Below are positions 44,330 to 54,424 of a stretch of 64,000 nucleotides of DNA, piece after piece (position 1 is the first letter of the stretch; every line of letters begins with the position of its first letter). The DNA comes from Kingdonia uniflora. Its lineage: Eukaryota; Streptophyta; Magnoliopsida; Ranunculales; Circaeasteraceae. Under the pieces are notes generated by a model, which saw nothing but the letters and a program-made list of their open reading frames with translations, was not told the DNA's origin and made no database searches. The DNA is taken from NCBI GenBank assembly GCA_014058105.1, contig JACGCM010002671.1:806001-870000 (forward strand), written 5' to 3'. A program made the position numbers and the translations under genes.

Positions 44330-44720
44330 TGTAAGCGAGGGCATCTGCGTTTCTATTTTCGCCTCACAGGTAATGAGTAATAGAAGATTTTTTAGGAAAA
44401 CGGTCCATGAGCGGGCGGACGAGGGCAGCATATTCGGTCATGCGACCGTTTGCTTGATTTTCATCGGTGTATTGTCTCTGAATGAGTTGGGAATCTGTGA
44501 AAACTGCATGTTTAGGGATACTGAGGTCGAATGCGAGGTCGAGGCCATGGATCAATGTTTTATACTCAGCCTCGCTGTTGGAGCATTTAAAGTTTAACTT
44601 GACTGCCATCTCAATTTGATCATTGGTGTGTGTGGCCAGGACGATATCGATTCCCAAACCATTAGGTCTAGCGGATCCGTCAGTGAAGAGGCACCAACCT
44701 GAGCTGGGGTTCCATGGGTC
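44330..44720 (-). pseudogene. C archaeal-type RNase H
   Basis: The open part (44657-44364) reads MGIDIVLATHTNDQIEMAVK, NSEAEYKTLIHGLDLAF, HAVFTDSQLIQRQY, NGRMTEYAALVRPLMDRFPK. The acidic catalytic positions (GI strand, E in SEAEY, D in FTDSQL) are kept, making this the best preserved second RNase H here. It is cut at its C terminus by a stop (HYL) before the ENRNADALAYI-like end. Confidence 0.78.
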
Positions 44721-44819
44721 TGTTGGTTTGGGCTGGTCTTCTAGTAGGTCATCTTCATGTTCTTCCCAATCGATATCTTCGACCGGGAAGTCAGCAAGGA
44801 AATCTGCAACTGCTTGTCC

Positions 44820-46110
44820 GTTTTGAGATATTTGCTTTTTGAATGTTATATCATGTTCTCCAAGATAAATGGACCACTGTTGTACTCTTCAGAATTTTTC
44901 TTTCTTGCTTAGAACTTCTTGAAGGGAATAACTTGTTATAACATAAATAGGGTGAGCTTAAAAATATGGTTTAAGTTTTCAGGAAGTTTAGACGAGGGTG
45001 AGGAGCAAACGCTCAAGTTTTGTGTATCGAGTTTCTGCAGGTGTCAGAGTTTTGCAAATAAAATATACAGGTTTCTCAATGTTTGATTCGAGTCGAATGA
45101 GGACTGAGCTTATAGATGTGTCAGTGACTGCGAGGTATACAGAAAGCATTTCGCCTTCGACAGGGGTGCTGATGATGGGTGGCCGACCAAGGTATGTTTT
45201 AAGTTCGAGGAAGGCCTGTTCATAGTTGGGTGTCCAATTGATCTCGGTGTTGTTTTTCATTTAAGCCTTGTAGATGCCTTGGTCGGGTAAGAAAGAGAAG
45301 AGCCAAGTACAGCGGTCGGAGGATTTGGAGATGAAACGGTTTAGGGCCTCTATTTTACTAGCTACTTTTTGGACTTCTTTTTTGGTTCTGGGTGAAGGCA
45401 TGTCGATGAGGACTCGGATATGGGTAGGGCCGATCTCGATGCCTCGTTTAATGATAAGGTGGCCTAAAAAATTTCCATACGACAAGCCAAACTGGCATTT
45501 GTCTGGGTTAAAAGTGTCGAAAAGACTTCTGTTAGGTCCTGGATGTGGGTCTGTTTTTGGAGGCTCTTGCATAACTTGTTGTCGATATAAACTTCGACTG
45601 ACATGCTAAGCAAGGCTTTGAACATGGTTGTAAACAGGCGTTGGTAGGTGGCACCCGCATTTTTGAGGCCAAAGGGCATGACATTAAAATAGTAAAGGCC
45701 ATGTTCAGTGATAAAAGAAGTTTAAAGTTGATCCTCGGGGATGAGGGGTACCTGATTGTATCCTGAGGCTGCGTGCATCGTGGATAGACACTCATGTCCA
45801 GCAGTAGCATCGAGGAGTACTCGAATGATCGGGAGGGGAAACTGTCCTTTGGTATGTGTTTTATGAGGTCTGCAAAGTCAACATAAATTCTGATCTTCCC
45901 ATTCCTTTTAGGAACTGCAACAATGTTGGATATCCGGTCAGCATACTTGACTTCTCTGATGAAACCCGCGGCTATGATTTTTTTAACTTTGAGGTTTACT
46001 GCTACTCGAAGTTGTGGTGCCAAGGTACGCTTCTTTTGTTTTACTGCTGTGGAATGGGGGATAAGGTTGAGGCGGTGGCATGCCAACCTGGGGTCGACAC
46101 CGGGCATCTC
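44820..46110 (-). pseudogene. C reverse transcriptase and RNase H
   Basis: From 46107: HRLNLIPHSTAVKQKKRTLA, GFIREVKYADRISNIVAVPK, MPFGLKNAGATYQRLFTTMF, then VYIDNKLCKS. The YIDD motif is YIDN, so the second catalytic Asp is lost. Next come CQFGLSYGNFLGHLIIKRGI, INWTPNYEQAFLELK and PVYFICKTLTPAETRYTKLE of RNase H. Several frame changes occur (about 45840, 45570, 45260). The order is normal. Confidence 0.85.
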
Positions 46111-46428
46111 CTAAAATGTCCATGCGTAGACGTCTTTGCTTGCTCAAAGGAAGTCTGCGAGTTCGAGGCGTTCGGCCTCATCGAGGAAGGTTCTAATGAA
46201 CGTACCTCAACCAGGACCATCGAGTTTGATATAATCTGTGGGTTTGATGGGTGAGATGGCAGATGTCGAAGGTATGGGGATAGAGAGAGATAGTGATTAC
46301 TATGGTAGTATGATGAGTTTCCACGTCTGATCGGTCTCCGGATGCTCACATGAACGGGCAAGACGTTGAGAACCTTTTAAGTTCCACGTTCCACAGGGGA
46401 TGCTGAAATGAAGGGTCAGATGATAAGT

Positions 46429-46740
46429 CTAAGGTATGGCACGCATGGCATGTAGCCAGTCGCGCCCAAGGATTCCGAGGTACTCGGATTTCTTATCGAT
46501 GACAAGATAACTGGTTTGAAGTGTAATTGGGCCAGTAGTAACAGGAAGACTGATTCGACCAATGGCAACTTCGATAGCCTCATTAAAACCTTTTGGTTTG
46601 AGATTGGCGATAGTGATGAGGTCTTTTCTGTACATGGCTTGGACATTTTAAAGGAAAAGTACATCGGCTGCACTTCCAGTATCGATGAGCATGGTGTGGA
46701 GGAAGAGGTGTTTGACCTTAATCATAATGACTAAAGGGCC
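46429..46740 (-). pseudogene. C protease
   Basis: KVKHLFLHTMLIDTGSAADV keeps the catalytic D-T-G. A shift near 46650 follows, then KGFNEAIEVAIGRISLPVTT and VIDKKSEYLGILGRDWLHAM. Close to the B protease. Confidence 0.75.
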
Positions 46741-47039
46741 GGAATGGGGAAAATGAACATGAGATGTATCACAGTCGATGAATGAGATGCCCTCGGGTTG
46801 AGGGAAATGACTTGATTTTGGCAGGAGGGAGGGAAGCTTCTCCTAGTAAGTAAGTTTGCAGTATTCTTCGACACGCTTGTGCTTGCTCTTGGAACGACCA
46901 CTATCGATATTGTTTACTTCGATGAAATAAACTTGGCAGATGTGCACTTTGACTGGGTTGGCAACAGCAGGTTGAGGTTTGAGGTATGACCCATCAAGGT
47001 AACAAAGGAGCTCAGCGACATACTGATGCATGCGACCAG

Positions 47040-47960
47040 CCTTGAGGATTATCTCAGGAGAACGTTGCAGGGTAAAGCATTTGTTGGTATGATGACAATT
47101 ACACTTATGGTTGGCGCAGTAAGGTTTGCCTTGTTTGACTTCGATGAGGAAAGGGGTATGCCATATGGGGTTTGCCTGGATCTGTGGTTGAAGGGTGCTG
47201 AGAGAGGCAGTAAGTCTGGGTAGGACCGATTTAGGTCATTTTTTACGATAGTCGGCAGTATTATCAGAGTGGGGATGCTTGCGACTCTTAATCTCATGTG
47301 AGACGGGAGCAATCAGGGGTGTAGGAGTAAAGGGTGGGCCATGTCGAGGTTTATTTGGGTTGGTGGTCGAAGGCTGCCCCTGTTTATTTGATTCGCGGAG
47401 GTGCTCAAGGTCGATATAGCCATTGACTTTTGAGAGCATCTCCTCGAGGGTTCGTGGTTTGTGGAGGACCAAGTACTCTTTGACATGGTCGTTATCTGGA
47501 AAAACGTTCGAATACGCGAGTACGACATTCATGCAGTCGAAGTTTTCGACTTTGCGCGACTCGTCGAGGAACCTCTTGGTGAAGGCCTCAAGGGCTTCAT
47601 TGGGGGATTTTCTGAAATTGAAGAGGGCATCGAATCTGACCTCGTGGTCCTTGTTGAAGGCAAATTAGGCTATAAAGAGGTTGGATAATTACTTGAAGCT
47701 TCGAATCGATCCATTAGGAAGGTTTTGATACCAACGAAGATGGCTATCCATGAGGCTGGTGGGGAAAAGTCGACATATTAGGTGGTCAGCCGTAGAGTAA
47801 ATGCTTAGAGCATTTTTAAATTCTAGAATGTGGGATTGAGGATTGGTGTTACGATATTTACTGACTTTTGGGGCTCAAAAATTTTGAGGCACCTCCATAG
47901 GGAGGAGCTTGGGACAGTGGGGGTTATTCAGCCGACTCCATGAGTTTGCTGTCGGGCTCG
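47040..47960 (-). pseudogene. C gag capsid and zinc knuckle
   Basis: Capsid frames run from about 47930 (QNF..PK..KY, then LINGSIRSFKQLSNLF-like sequence) to 47236, where VVLAYSNVFPDNDHVKEYLV and EEMLSKVNGYIDLEHLRES are in one open frame. A knuckle with CNCHHTNKCFTL lies near 47105-47065. Frame changes separate the parts. Homologous to A and B. Confidence 0.8.
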
Positions 47961-48647
47961 CACTGACGTGGATGACAGGGTAGATTTTATAGTCGAGGTC
48001 CTGCTACTCACAATTGGCAGGATAAGGGGGGATCGATGGGCTCGAGGTTGATGAGGCCAAGTGTTTGACATGTGTTCGGCGCTGCGCTCCCCGAGACGTT
48101 CTCGAACAGTGCAGCATTTGGGGTGTCTCTTGGTGCGAAGGTTGGAATCAGAGGAGTCCTCCGTGGGGTGGATGCCAAGATATAAGGATCCAGTAGAGGG
48201 AACAGTAGGGGGAACATCCTCAGCACCAAGATGGACCGAGGGTACTTCCAGATACAGTAGGGGCCCCAGTCGAGCATGGACAGACACGCATGACGGGTCG
48301 AGTGCTCGAGATGGCAAGGGGGCGTCTAGAGGCTATAACCATTGTAACTCACGGACTATGTTGCGTAGGTCGTTGATGGCGCGATATTTTCTGTTGGCAT
48401 CATCTAAACGGCGCTATCGTTCGGCTTCAAACTCTTGCCGGCGCTCATCGCGTTCCTCATGCAATTGCATTCGGTGACGCTCTTCAGCCTGTGCAAACTG
48501 CTGGATAAGAAGGGCTAGCAGGGCAGCCACTCCATCGGCAGAGTTGTCAACATGGGTGGAAGTGGAGCGGAGGGTGGGGGCTATTGGAAGTAATTTGTAG
48601 GAATTGAAAGAGGAAAGTATAAGGCAAGGGGAAGCTGGTAGGGTGGG
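47961..48647 (-). other. C gag leader
   Basis: Contains a STHVDNSADGVAALLALLIQ helix and a charged QAEERHRMQLHEERDERRQE coiled-coil-like stretch (48590-48414), the best kept gag N terminus of this family. The matching part of D (52740-52850) shares the DNSVDG block. The start codon may be near 48707 or later, but is unsure. The long plus-strand ORF at 48061-48477 is a shadow. Confidence 0.5.
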
Positions 48648-48665
48648 AAAGTATAGACGGTGCCA
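48648..48665 (-). other. C primer-binding site
   Basis: Minus strand TGGCACCGTCTATACTTT, a decayed form of TGGCGCCGTCTGTG. Two bases separate it from the LTR end CCTACA. Confidence 0.75.
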
Positions 48666-48673
48666 AATGTAGG

Positions 48674-49034
48674 CAGGGGCGAAGCTAGGGGGGACTAGTG
48701 GGGTCATTTGACCCCACTGGATTTGCCTGAAATTACTTACCAGATAGCTAAAAGTGATACATATATAAATAATTTGTATATATTTTATCCCACTCAGTTT
48801 TAATTATATAATTGTTATTGGTCTAGTGGGCAAGTATGTTGGTTTTGACTACCTAAACAAGGGTTCAAGTCCCCACAACCTCATTTTTTCATTTTTTGAT
48901 TATATATGATTAAGAATTAACTTTTAGATTGCGGAATCTCATCTAAGACTTTTTTTTAACTTGGCACGACATCTAATATAAGCGATACTAAGACTTTTTG
49001 ACCCCAATGGACTCAAGTACTGGCCTCGTCCCTG
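48674..49034. mobile_element. Non-autonomous hAT MITE
   Basis: A 361 bp insertion. Left end CAGGGGCGAAGCTAGG and the reverse complement of the right end, CAGGGACGAGGCCAGT, match at 12 of 16 bases. The 8 bp AATGTAGG is duplicated perfectly on both sides (48666-48673 and 49035-49042). CAGGG termini and an 8 bp duplication are diagnostic of hAT elements. It codes for nothing. Inside are an A-box and a B-box like those of tRNA genes. Confidence 0.92.
48819..48872 (+). promoter_or_regulatory. tRNA-like A-box and B-box inside the hAT MITE
   Basis: TGGTCTAGTGG (48819-48829) fits the A-box TRGYNNARNGG exactly. GGTTCAAGTCC (48862-48872) fits the B-box GGTTCRANTCC. The 43 bp between box starts suits an internal RNA polymerase III promoter. 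The rest does not fold as a complete tRNA by eye. Confidence 0.55.
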
Positions 49035-49766
49035 AATGTAGGGGCCTAACTTCACAAGGAGGGGAAGTTGGCTCTTACACCACAAGGTTTATCTTCTATC
49101 AGAGGATTCAAGCATATTATCAATAATACTAGAAGCCTACTAATAATATGCTTGCGTTGAGGCCTAAAATGAAACACTCCACGACCTCTGATGAGGATTT
49201 TTAAGAGATTTGATATTACTGTCGAGTAGTCAAAGGTTTGAGTCCTGGGTAATTTACAGAGAGATCGAAGGTAAACCGTAGGGCTTTTGGAGAGAGATTT
49301 TGTAACCCCTCTAGGGTTCCCCCTCCCTCCTCTTTATAGAACACATGAAGGGTTAAGTCACCATAGGAGGTCAAATTACATGTATACCCTCCGGGTATCC
49401 CGGAGTTAATGTGGACGCCGTAAATGTTGGGTCTGGCACTATGCTCTAACACTGTAGTCGTTGTTGGTTCTGTCACTATAGCTGTCAGGACCAACAACGC
49501 CGCCGTTCTTGTCTGGTGAGCTGGCTGTCTGACATGTCTGCCTTCGACCATGTATGAATATGATCAAAGTGATTCTGATGCTGATGTGGAGTTCGTGTGC
49601 CGACGGATCTGTCTTCATCTTCGAGTCTTTGTCTTCGGGGCTTCATCTTCATGTAGTCTTGGAAGGCTTGTTTACGGCTTGAATGGTCTTTGAGGTATTC
49701 ATGTAGGTTTCGATGTAGCCTTCGAGTATTCGACTGGAGCTAGAAGGCTGCGAGTAGGCTACTACA

Positions 49767-51983
49767 CAAATCCCATTGACCGCTGTTACATCTCTTTTTC
49801 AAAACAAATAATGTTTATACATATTATTTAAACTACTGGAGGAGATACGACATCATCAACCATCGATAACCCCTCAGTTTTATTAATTCCTCAAGACGCA
49901 TCCCATCAGCTTCCATCATCACACAATCATCGACGACTTCTACCCCACTAGGAACTTCGGGAGTCTTCGAAACATCATCGTCTACATCTAAATCCTCACA
50001 GAAAACACTGCCAAACATGGCCAACCCCTTGTAATGATCCTTCCACACCTCTAATAACTCGCACTGCCCTACATAGTGGGCCCTCACCTTCTTACAAGTA
50101 TCTAGCTTCTCTACTATCAACTCAGCCCTAACCTCGTTCAAAACCTTACCATATTCTAGCTCCATCGCTTTTCACGCATCGGCAATATGCTCCCTTACAT
50201 CCTTCTCAAAATTTGTTCTAACCAACACCAAAGACTCATCTTTTTCCTTCTTCCACATTTTCTTTGCTTCACGAAGAGCAGCATCCTTCACCTTTCAAGC
50301 TTATAGGTATTCAGCGTTGCATTCAACTCCTTCTTATCTTCGATCAGAGCTTCTTTCTCCCTCATCAAATCGTTTACGATGTTTTTACACGCCAACACTT
50401 GATTTGCAAGGCCACTACTACCAGCAATGTAATCTTTCGCCTCCGTCAACAACTTCATGACCTGTATTTCATTCATAAATTAAGTATTCAAATGACATAC
50501 CAGTTTGTTTTATCGAAGCAAAGCAGAAAAGTTCCTCACCTTCGACGTGTTGCAGTGGCCCTCGCAGAGAAATGTTATCAAGCTCTCAGCCCCAACTAAG
50601 CAATCATAAACTTTAGCCTGCAACACATCCGTACTCGACAAATAAAAATCCATCATCTTCTAGACTTCACTCTCAGATTCCTCGGCGAATTTCTTCTTCG
50701 ACAACTCTCCACTACCCTTCTTCTTCGGGAATGCACTTATCGCACCCCATGGAGGATGCCCATGCTACAAAGCATCTGGCGTATCAATCTTCGCCCCTTC
50801 CTCCATTGTCGACCATCGATAACTCATCTTAGGTGGAAGTAACGGAGCAACAACTTGGCTCATTGCCCTTTTCTTCTTACTCTTTCACAATGTTTCTGCA
50901 ATCATCGAGTTTATCTTCATCTTTTGAGAATCAGTCGTGTACCCAGCCAAGGAAGGATTTTCCAATGGTACACTAGACTCTAAATCCCTCTTGTTCTTCG
51001 CCGACATCTTACAGTCGATAACAGGGACTTCTGAACCTTTTGACCTCAACCTCTTTAACCCTGCCTCTTGAAAATGGGTACTCACACACTCTTGGTCAAT
51101 GACAAGATTATCAATCCTACTAAAGAAACTCTTCCTGTACAATTCTTCTTGTACTTCAGACTTCCTATCGACCTCCTTTAAAGCTGTACATAATCAAAAT
51201 ACAATTACAAACAATTTACATCGAAATTTACGTTACCTAACAACAAACCTAAGTGAAAAGTATTTCTCTATAAGGGCCCCCCCCGGGGTCTTTCTTGTCA
51301 AACTCGTAATTTCCAGACATGAGTAAACATTCGTCACTGTATCGCCCTCCTATTGATACCATGTAATAGAAAAATAGTCTCTTCAAAAACCTTCCCAAGT
51401 AGTGATAGCCTACTTTCTTCGGGTTCATCTCAAGTGTAGTACACACATAAATCGTCAACAGTGATCCACTTCTGCCCCCTTAACTTAAGTCGGCCATTTA
51501 TCGCCCCACATACGCGAAATAGGTCATATACATTTAGATTGAAATAACCAGCTGCCACATCAAAAAATTTTATCAATTCTTTTGGCCAGCTCAAAGGGGA
51601 AGCTTCAACCCCTTCTTAATTTGTTCTCGATGCACGAGAATCCCTCCCAAGGGTACTTCCTGGTCAATCAGATAATATTGATACTCCTCCAACCTAATAT
51701 CTCTCAGAATATCGTACTTCTTCTTGAAACTCAGTATTTTCTTCATTTTTGGACCCTCTCCATAACAAGCTTCATCACTCTCCTCCACGTTGTCTTCCCT
51801 ACCCCCGCTACCTTCTCGATCACTAGCCTGTAGCTCATAATCCACATCTCTCTCGGTAGCCTCCTTATTAGACAATTCAAAAATTCTAGGTGCCACCATA
51901 AACTGGACCACACCAGCTAAGCGTGTACTACTTGACCCCACCCTATATCTACCTCCCAACTGTTACGCACAGGTAGTTACATC
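49767..51983 (-). pseudogene. E antisense gene aORF2, exons 2 to 4 (left part)
   Basis: The 3' part of the antisense gene of E, read on the minus strand, separated from its start by element D. Exon 2 part (51983-51237): GGRYRVGSSSTRLAG, an acidic GGREDNVEESDEACYGEGP stretch, YQYYLIDQEVPLGG, then [38 protein letters not shown], which resembles the Transposase_28-like region of F (LPLRRLVKEVQSFWGVA). Intron 51184-51236 (GTAACG...GTACAG). Exon 3 (51183-50540). Intron 50462-50539 (GTGAGG...ATACAG), 78 bp as in A. Exon 4 (50461-49833) is coiled coil, for example [20 protein letters not shown], with one frameshift near 50290. Function unknown. Confidence 0.65.
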
Positions 51984-52200
51984 TGTAGTAGCCTACTCGA
52001 AGCCTACTCGCACCCTTCTACTCAAACCTTCTACTCAAAGCCTTCTACTTCAACTCGAAGCCTTCTACTTCTACTCGAATCCTTCTACTTGTAGCCTTCT
52101 TCTTGCAGCCTTCTACTCGAAGCCTACTTCTACACAAAGCCTTCAACTTGCAGCCTTCTACTCGAAGCCTCGAGAACAGACTCCACACATCGCAGTAGAA

Positions 52201-52234
52201 ATACTTTGACCATAGCTGTACATGGTCGAAGTAT
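52201..52234 (+). promoter_or_regulatory. D U3 hairpin with paired TTGACC boxes (5' LTR)
   Basis: ATACTTTGACCAT and ATGGTCGAAGTAT are 13 bp arms with one G.T-type mismatch around loop AGCTGTAC. The 3' LTR copy (55904-55936) is perfect. Confidence 0.6.
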
Positions 52235-52382
52235 GATGGGACGAGCAGCTATCATATCAGACATGTTCGTTGCCCATACCCTTGTCAGTACAGACATGTC
52301 TGGAGCCCATATTTGCTCCAGAATATCCTGACAATAATCATGTAACCTGACCCACAATTAGTGACTCAGCTTCCTATACTTC

Positions 52383-52390
52383 TATAAATA
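52383..52390 (+). promoter_or_regulatory. D LTR TATA box
   Basis: TATAAATA in CTTCTATAAATAGAAGAG, 300 bp before the LTR end. The 3' LTR has the same box near 56087. Confidence 0.65.
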
Positions 52391-52685
52391 GAAGAGATGG
52401 GAAACCAAGTGGAGGTTGGAAGGTCTCCCCTCTAAACTCTTGCATTTTACCTTTGACCACCCTGTAAAAGCCAGTACTCGAACCTTCAATTACTCATTAG
52501 TAATATAATCTCACTTAAAAATCCTCATTTGGAGGTCATAGAGCATCACATTCAGGCCTCTAAGCAAGTATATTCTCTATTGATTTTCTGCATTCTGGAT
52601 TATATGCTTGAATCCTCCGATTAAGGATAAACCCCGTGATGTAAGAGCCGACTTCCCCTCCGAAAAAAGTCAGACCCCCACATTT

Positions 52686-52703
52686 TGGCGCCGTCTGTGC
52701 TTC
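52686..52703 (+). other. D primer-binding site
   Basis: TGGCGCCGTCTGTGCTTC, three bases after the LTR end CCCCACA. Close to the PBS of A. Confidence 0.85.
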
Positions 52704-52960
52704 CCACTCTACCAGTCACCTTCTCATCTTCCCCTATTTTCATTTTCAACTTCAGCAGATTATCCTCAATGTCACCCATCCTTCGTTCCAGATTTTATCC
52801 ACGCCGACAACTCCGTTGACGGGAGTGGCCGTCCAAATAGCCTTCTTTCACAATACAGAATAATCAAAACACAGTTTTTCTGCCCCAACTTCATCACCTA
52901 TTTTCAGCAAATTTCTTGGTTAAGCCTGAGTATCTTGTTAACCCTTCAACCCGACTGATA
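52704..52960 (+). pseudogene. D gag leader remnant
   Basis: Reads FPLYQSPSHLPLFSFSTSAD, HPSFVPDFIHADNSVDGSGR. The THVDNSADG block of the C gag leader is recognisable as HADNSVDG. After about 52850 the homology ends and the sequence passes to tandem repeats. Gag proper, protease and all of pol are missing. Confidence 0.6.
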
Positions 52961-52999
52961 CTCAGGGGCGAACTCGGGATTTTTCAAACCTCCAGATAT

Positions 53000-53245
53000 T
53001 CTTTGTTGTGGCTTAGGCCTTCGAAGTCCATATATACTTTGTTGTAGCTTAGGCCTTCGAAGTCCAGATATACTTCGTTGTGGCTTAGGCCTTCTAAGTC
53101 TTGATATACTTCGTTGTGGCTTAGGCCTTCGAAGTCCAGATATACTTCGCGGTGGCTTAGGCCTTCGAAGTCCAGATATACTTTACTGTGGCTTAGGCCT
53201 TCAAAGTCCAGATATTACTTCCCTGTGGCTTAAGCTTCGAAGTCC
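53000..53245. repeat. D 36 bp tandem repeat
   Basis: About seven units of GCTTAGGCCTTCGAAGTCCA then GATATACTTCGTTGTG (36 bp in all), with the last units altered. Each holds the palindromic core CTTCGAAG. Confidence 0.85.
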
Positions 53246-53690
53246 AGTCCTCCTCTAGGTTGAACCTAGGTATCATGTCCACCCTCGCCCCGACTGATAC
53301 TTGGGGGCGACCTTGAATTTCTCAAGTCTCCAATTTCGAGCAAACTCGAGGGGCAAGGAAGGTCGAAAGACCGGACTCTCGGGGATGTATTGGGGGCGAT
53401 CAGATATACTTCGTCCAGGCTTTGAAACCGTCGAAGTCCAGTCCTTTTCTCGGTTTACCCCAGGTATCACGTCCACCCGGTTTACCCCAGGTATCACGTC
53501 CACCCCTGCCCCGACTGATACTTGGGGGTGACCTTGAATTTCTCAAGTTTCTAACATTCGAGCAAACTCGAGGGGTAATGATGGTCGAAAGACCGGACCC
53601 TCAGGAATGCGTTGGAGGTGATCAGTTAATTTTTGGCTTTCTTCTAGGTATCACGTCCCCTCGGCCTGACTGATACTCAGAGGCGACCTG
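53245..53690. repeat. D copies of the roughly 200 bp spacer repeat
   Basis: Two full units and part of a third, the reverse complement of the A and C spacer units, as fits the opposite orientation: GACTGATACTTGGGGGCGAC, GAGCAAACTCGAGGGG, GGTCGAAAGACCGGA. One unit has a short internal duplication, GGTTTACCCCAGGTATCACG, at about 53452-53502. Confidence 0.85.
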
Positions 53691-53769
53691 AAAGTTGTTC
53701 AAAATTTCAGCATCACTGTGGCTTCGACCTTCGATGTCCAGCAGAATATTCAGAGCTCGATCTATATAT

Positions 53770-54390
53770 CTCCGATACTCTTCAGACTTCGATCACATTG
53801 GAGTCAATCAAATAGATCAAAATTTTACTTCAAGCAGATCAAACTCTTATTTCAAACAGATCAGACTTCTACCTTCGACAGCCTACTCGAAGGTGTCGAA
53901 GCCTACTCAAATAAATCAAACTTTTACTTCAAATAGATCAAAATTTTACTTCAAATAGATCAGGATTCTACCTTCGACAGCCTACTCGAAGGTGTCGAAG
54001 CCTACTCAAGCTAATCAAACTTCTACTTCCAACAGATCAAACTCTTACTTCAAACAGATCAGACTTCTACCTTCGACAGCCTACTCGAAGGTGTCGTAGC
54101 CTATTCAAACAAATCAAACTTCAACATCAAACAGATTAAACTCTTACATCAAACTGATTAGACTTCTACCTTCGACAGCCTACTCGAAGGTATCGAAGCC
54201 TACTCAAATAAATCAAACTTCAACTTCAAACTGATCAAACTTCTACCTTCGATAGCCTACTCGAAGGTGTCGAAGCCTACTTAAACAAATCAAACTACTA
54301 CTTTAAACAGATCAATCTTCTACTTCAAACAGATCAAATTCTTACTTCAAGAAGATCATATTTCTACCTTCGACAGATTCGGCCGATCAC
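53770..54390. repeat. D 99 bp tandem repeat
   Basis: The block CTACCTTCGACAGCCTACTC recurs with ACCTTCGACA at 53871, 53970, 54069 and 54168 (99 bp apart), then at 54245 and 54366 in shortened form. The units also carry TTACTTCAAACAGATCA words. Confidence 0.85.
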
Positions 54391-54424
54391 AATTTTCACT
54401 TCATTAAGATCAGCCTTCTACCTC

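Larger units (their letters stand above)
37621..49766 (-). mobile_element. Element C: complete Tat-type LTR retrotransposon
   Basis: Minus-strand element of 12.1 kb, including a 361 bp hAT MITE in its 5' LTR. LTRs are 37621-38384 and 48668-49766. It has the A layout: PBS, gag, protease, RT, RNase H, archaeal RNase H, integrase, tandem repeats, antisense aORF2, two tandem copies of aORF1, PPT. The flanks CAGGT (37616-37620) and CAAAT (49767-49771) differ by two G to A changes. It is inserted in E. Its LTR is a different subfamily from A and B. Confidence 0.92.
48668..49766 (-). repeat. C 5' LTR, interrupted by a hAT MITE
   Basis: Plus strand TGTAGG at 48668, then the MITE (48674-49034), then the duplicated AATGTAGG and the rest of the LTR to GGCTACTACA at 49766. 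Without the MITE and duplication it is about 730 bp. U3 has TCTGACATGTCTG (49528-49540) and a decayed hairpin beside it. Confidence 0.9.
51984..52682 (+). repeat. D 5' LTR
   Basis: TGTAGTAGCCTACTCGAAGC...GACCCCCACA. Its U3 starts with degenerate CCTTCTACTCGAAG-type repeats (52000-52170). Then come a hairpin (52201-52234), the palindrome CAGACATGTCTG (52291-52302) and TATAAATA (52383-52390). Confidence 0.92.

Noticed and set aside
45856..46254. 132-residue plus-strand ORF in C
   Set aside because: Shadow of the reverse transcriptase N-terminal region, which is recognisable on the minus strand.
48061..48477. 138-residue plus-strand ORF in C
   Set aside because: It lies opposite the gag leader, is rich in Arg and Ser from the complementary strand, and has no counterpart kept in A or B.
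48819..48872. A true tRNA gene
   Set aside because: Both promoter boxes fit, but no acceptor stem or complete cloverleaf is evident, and it lies in a MITE.
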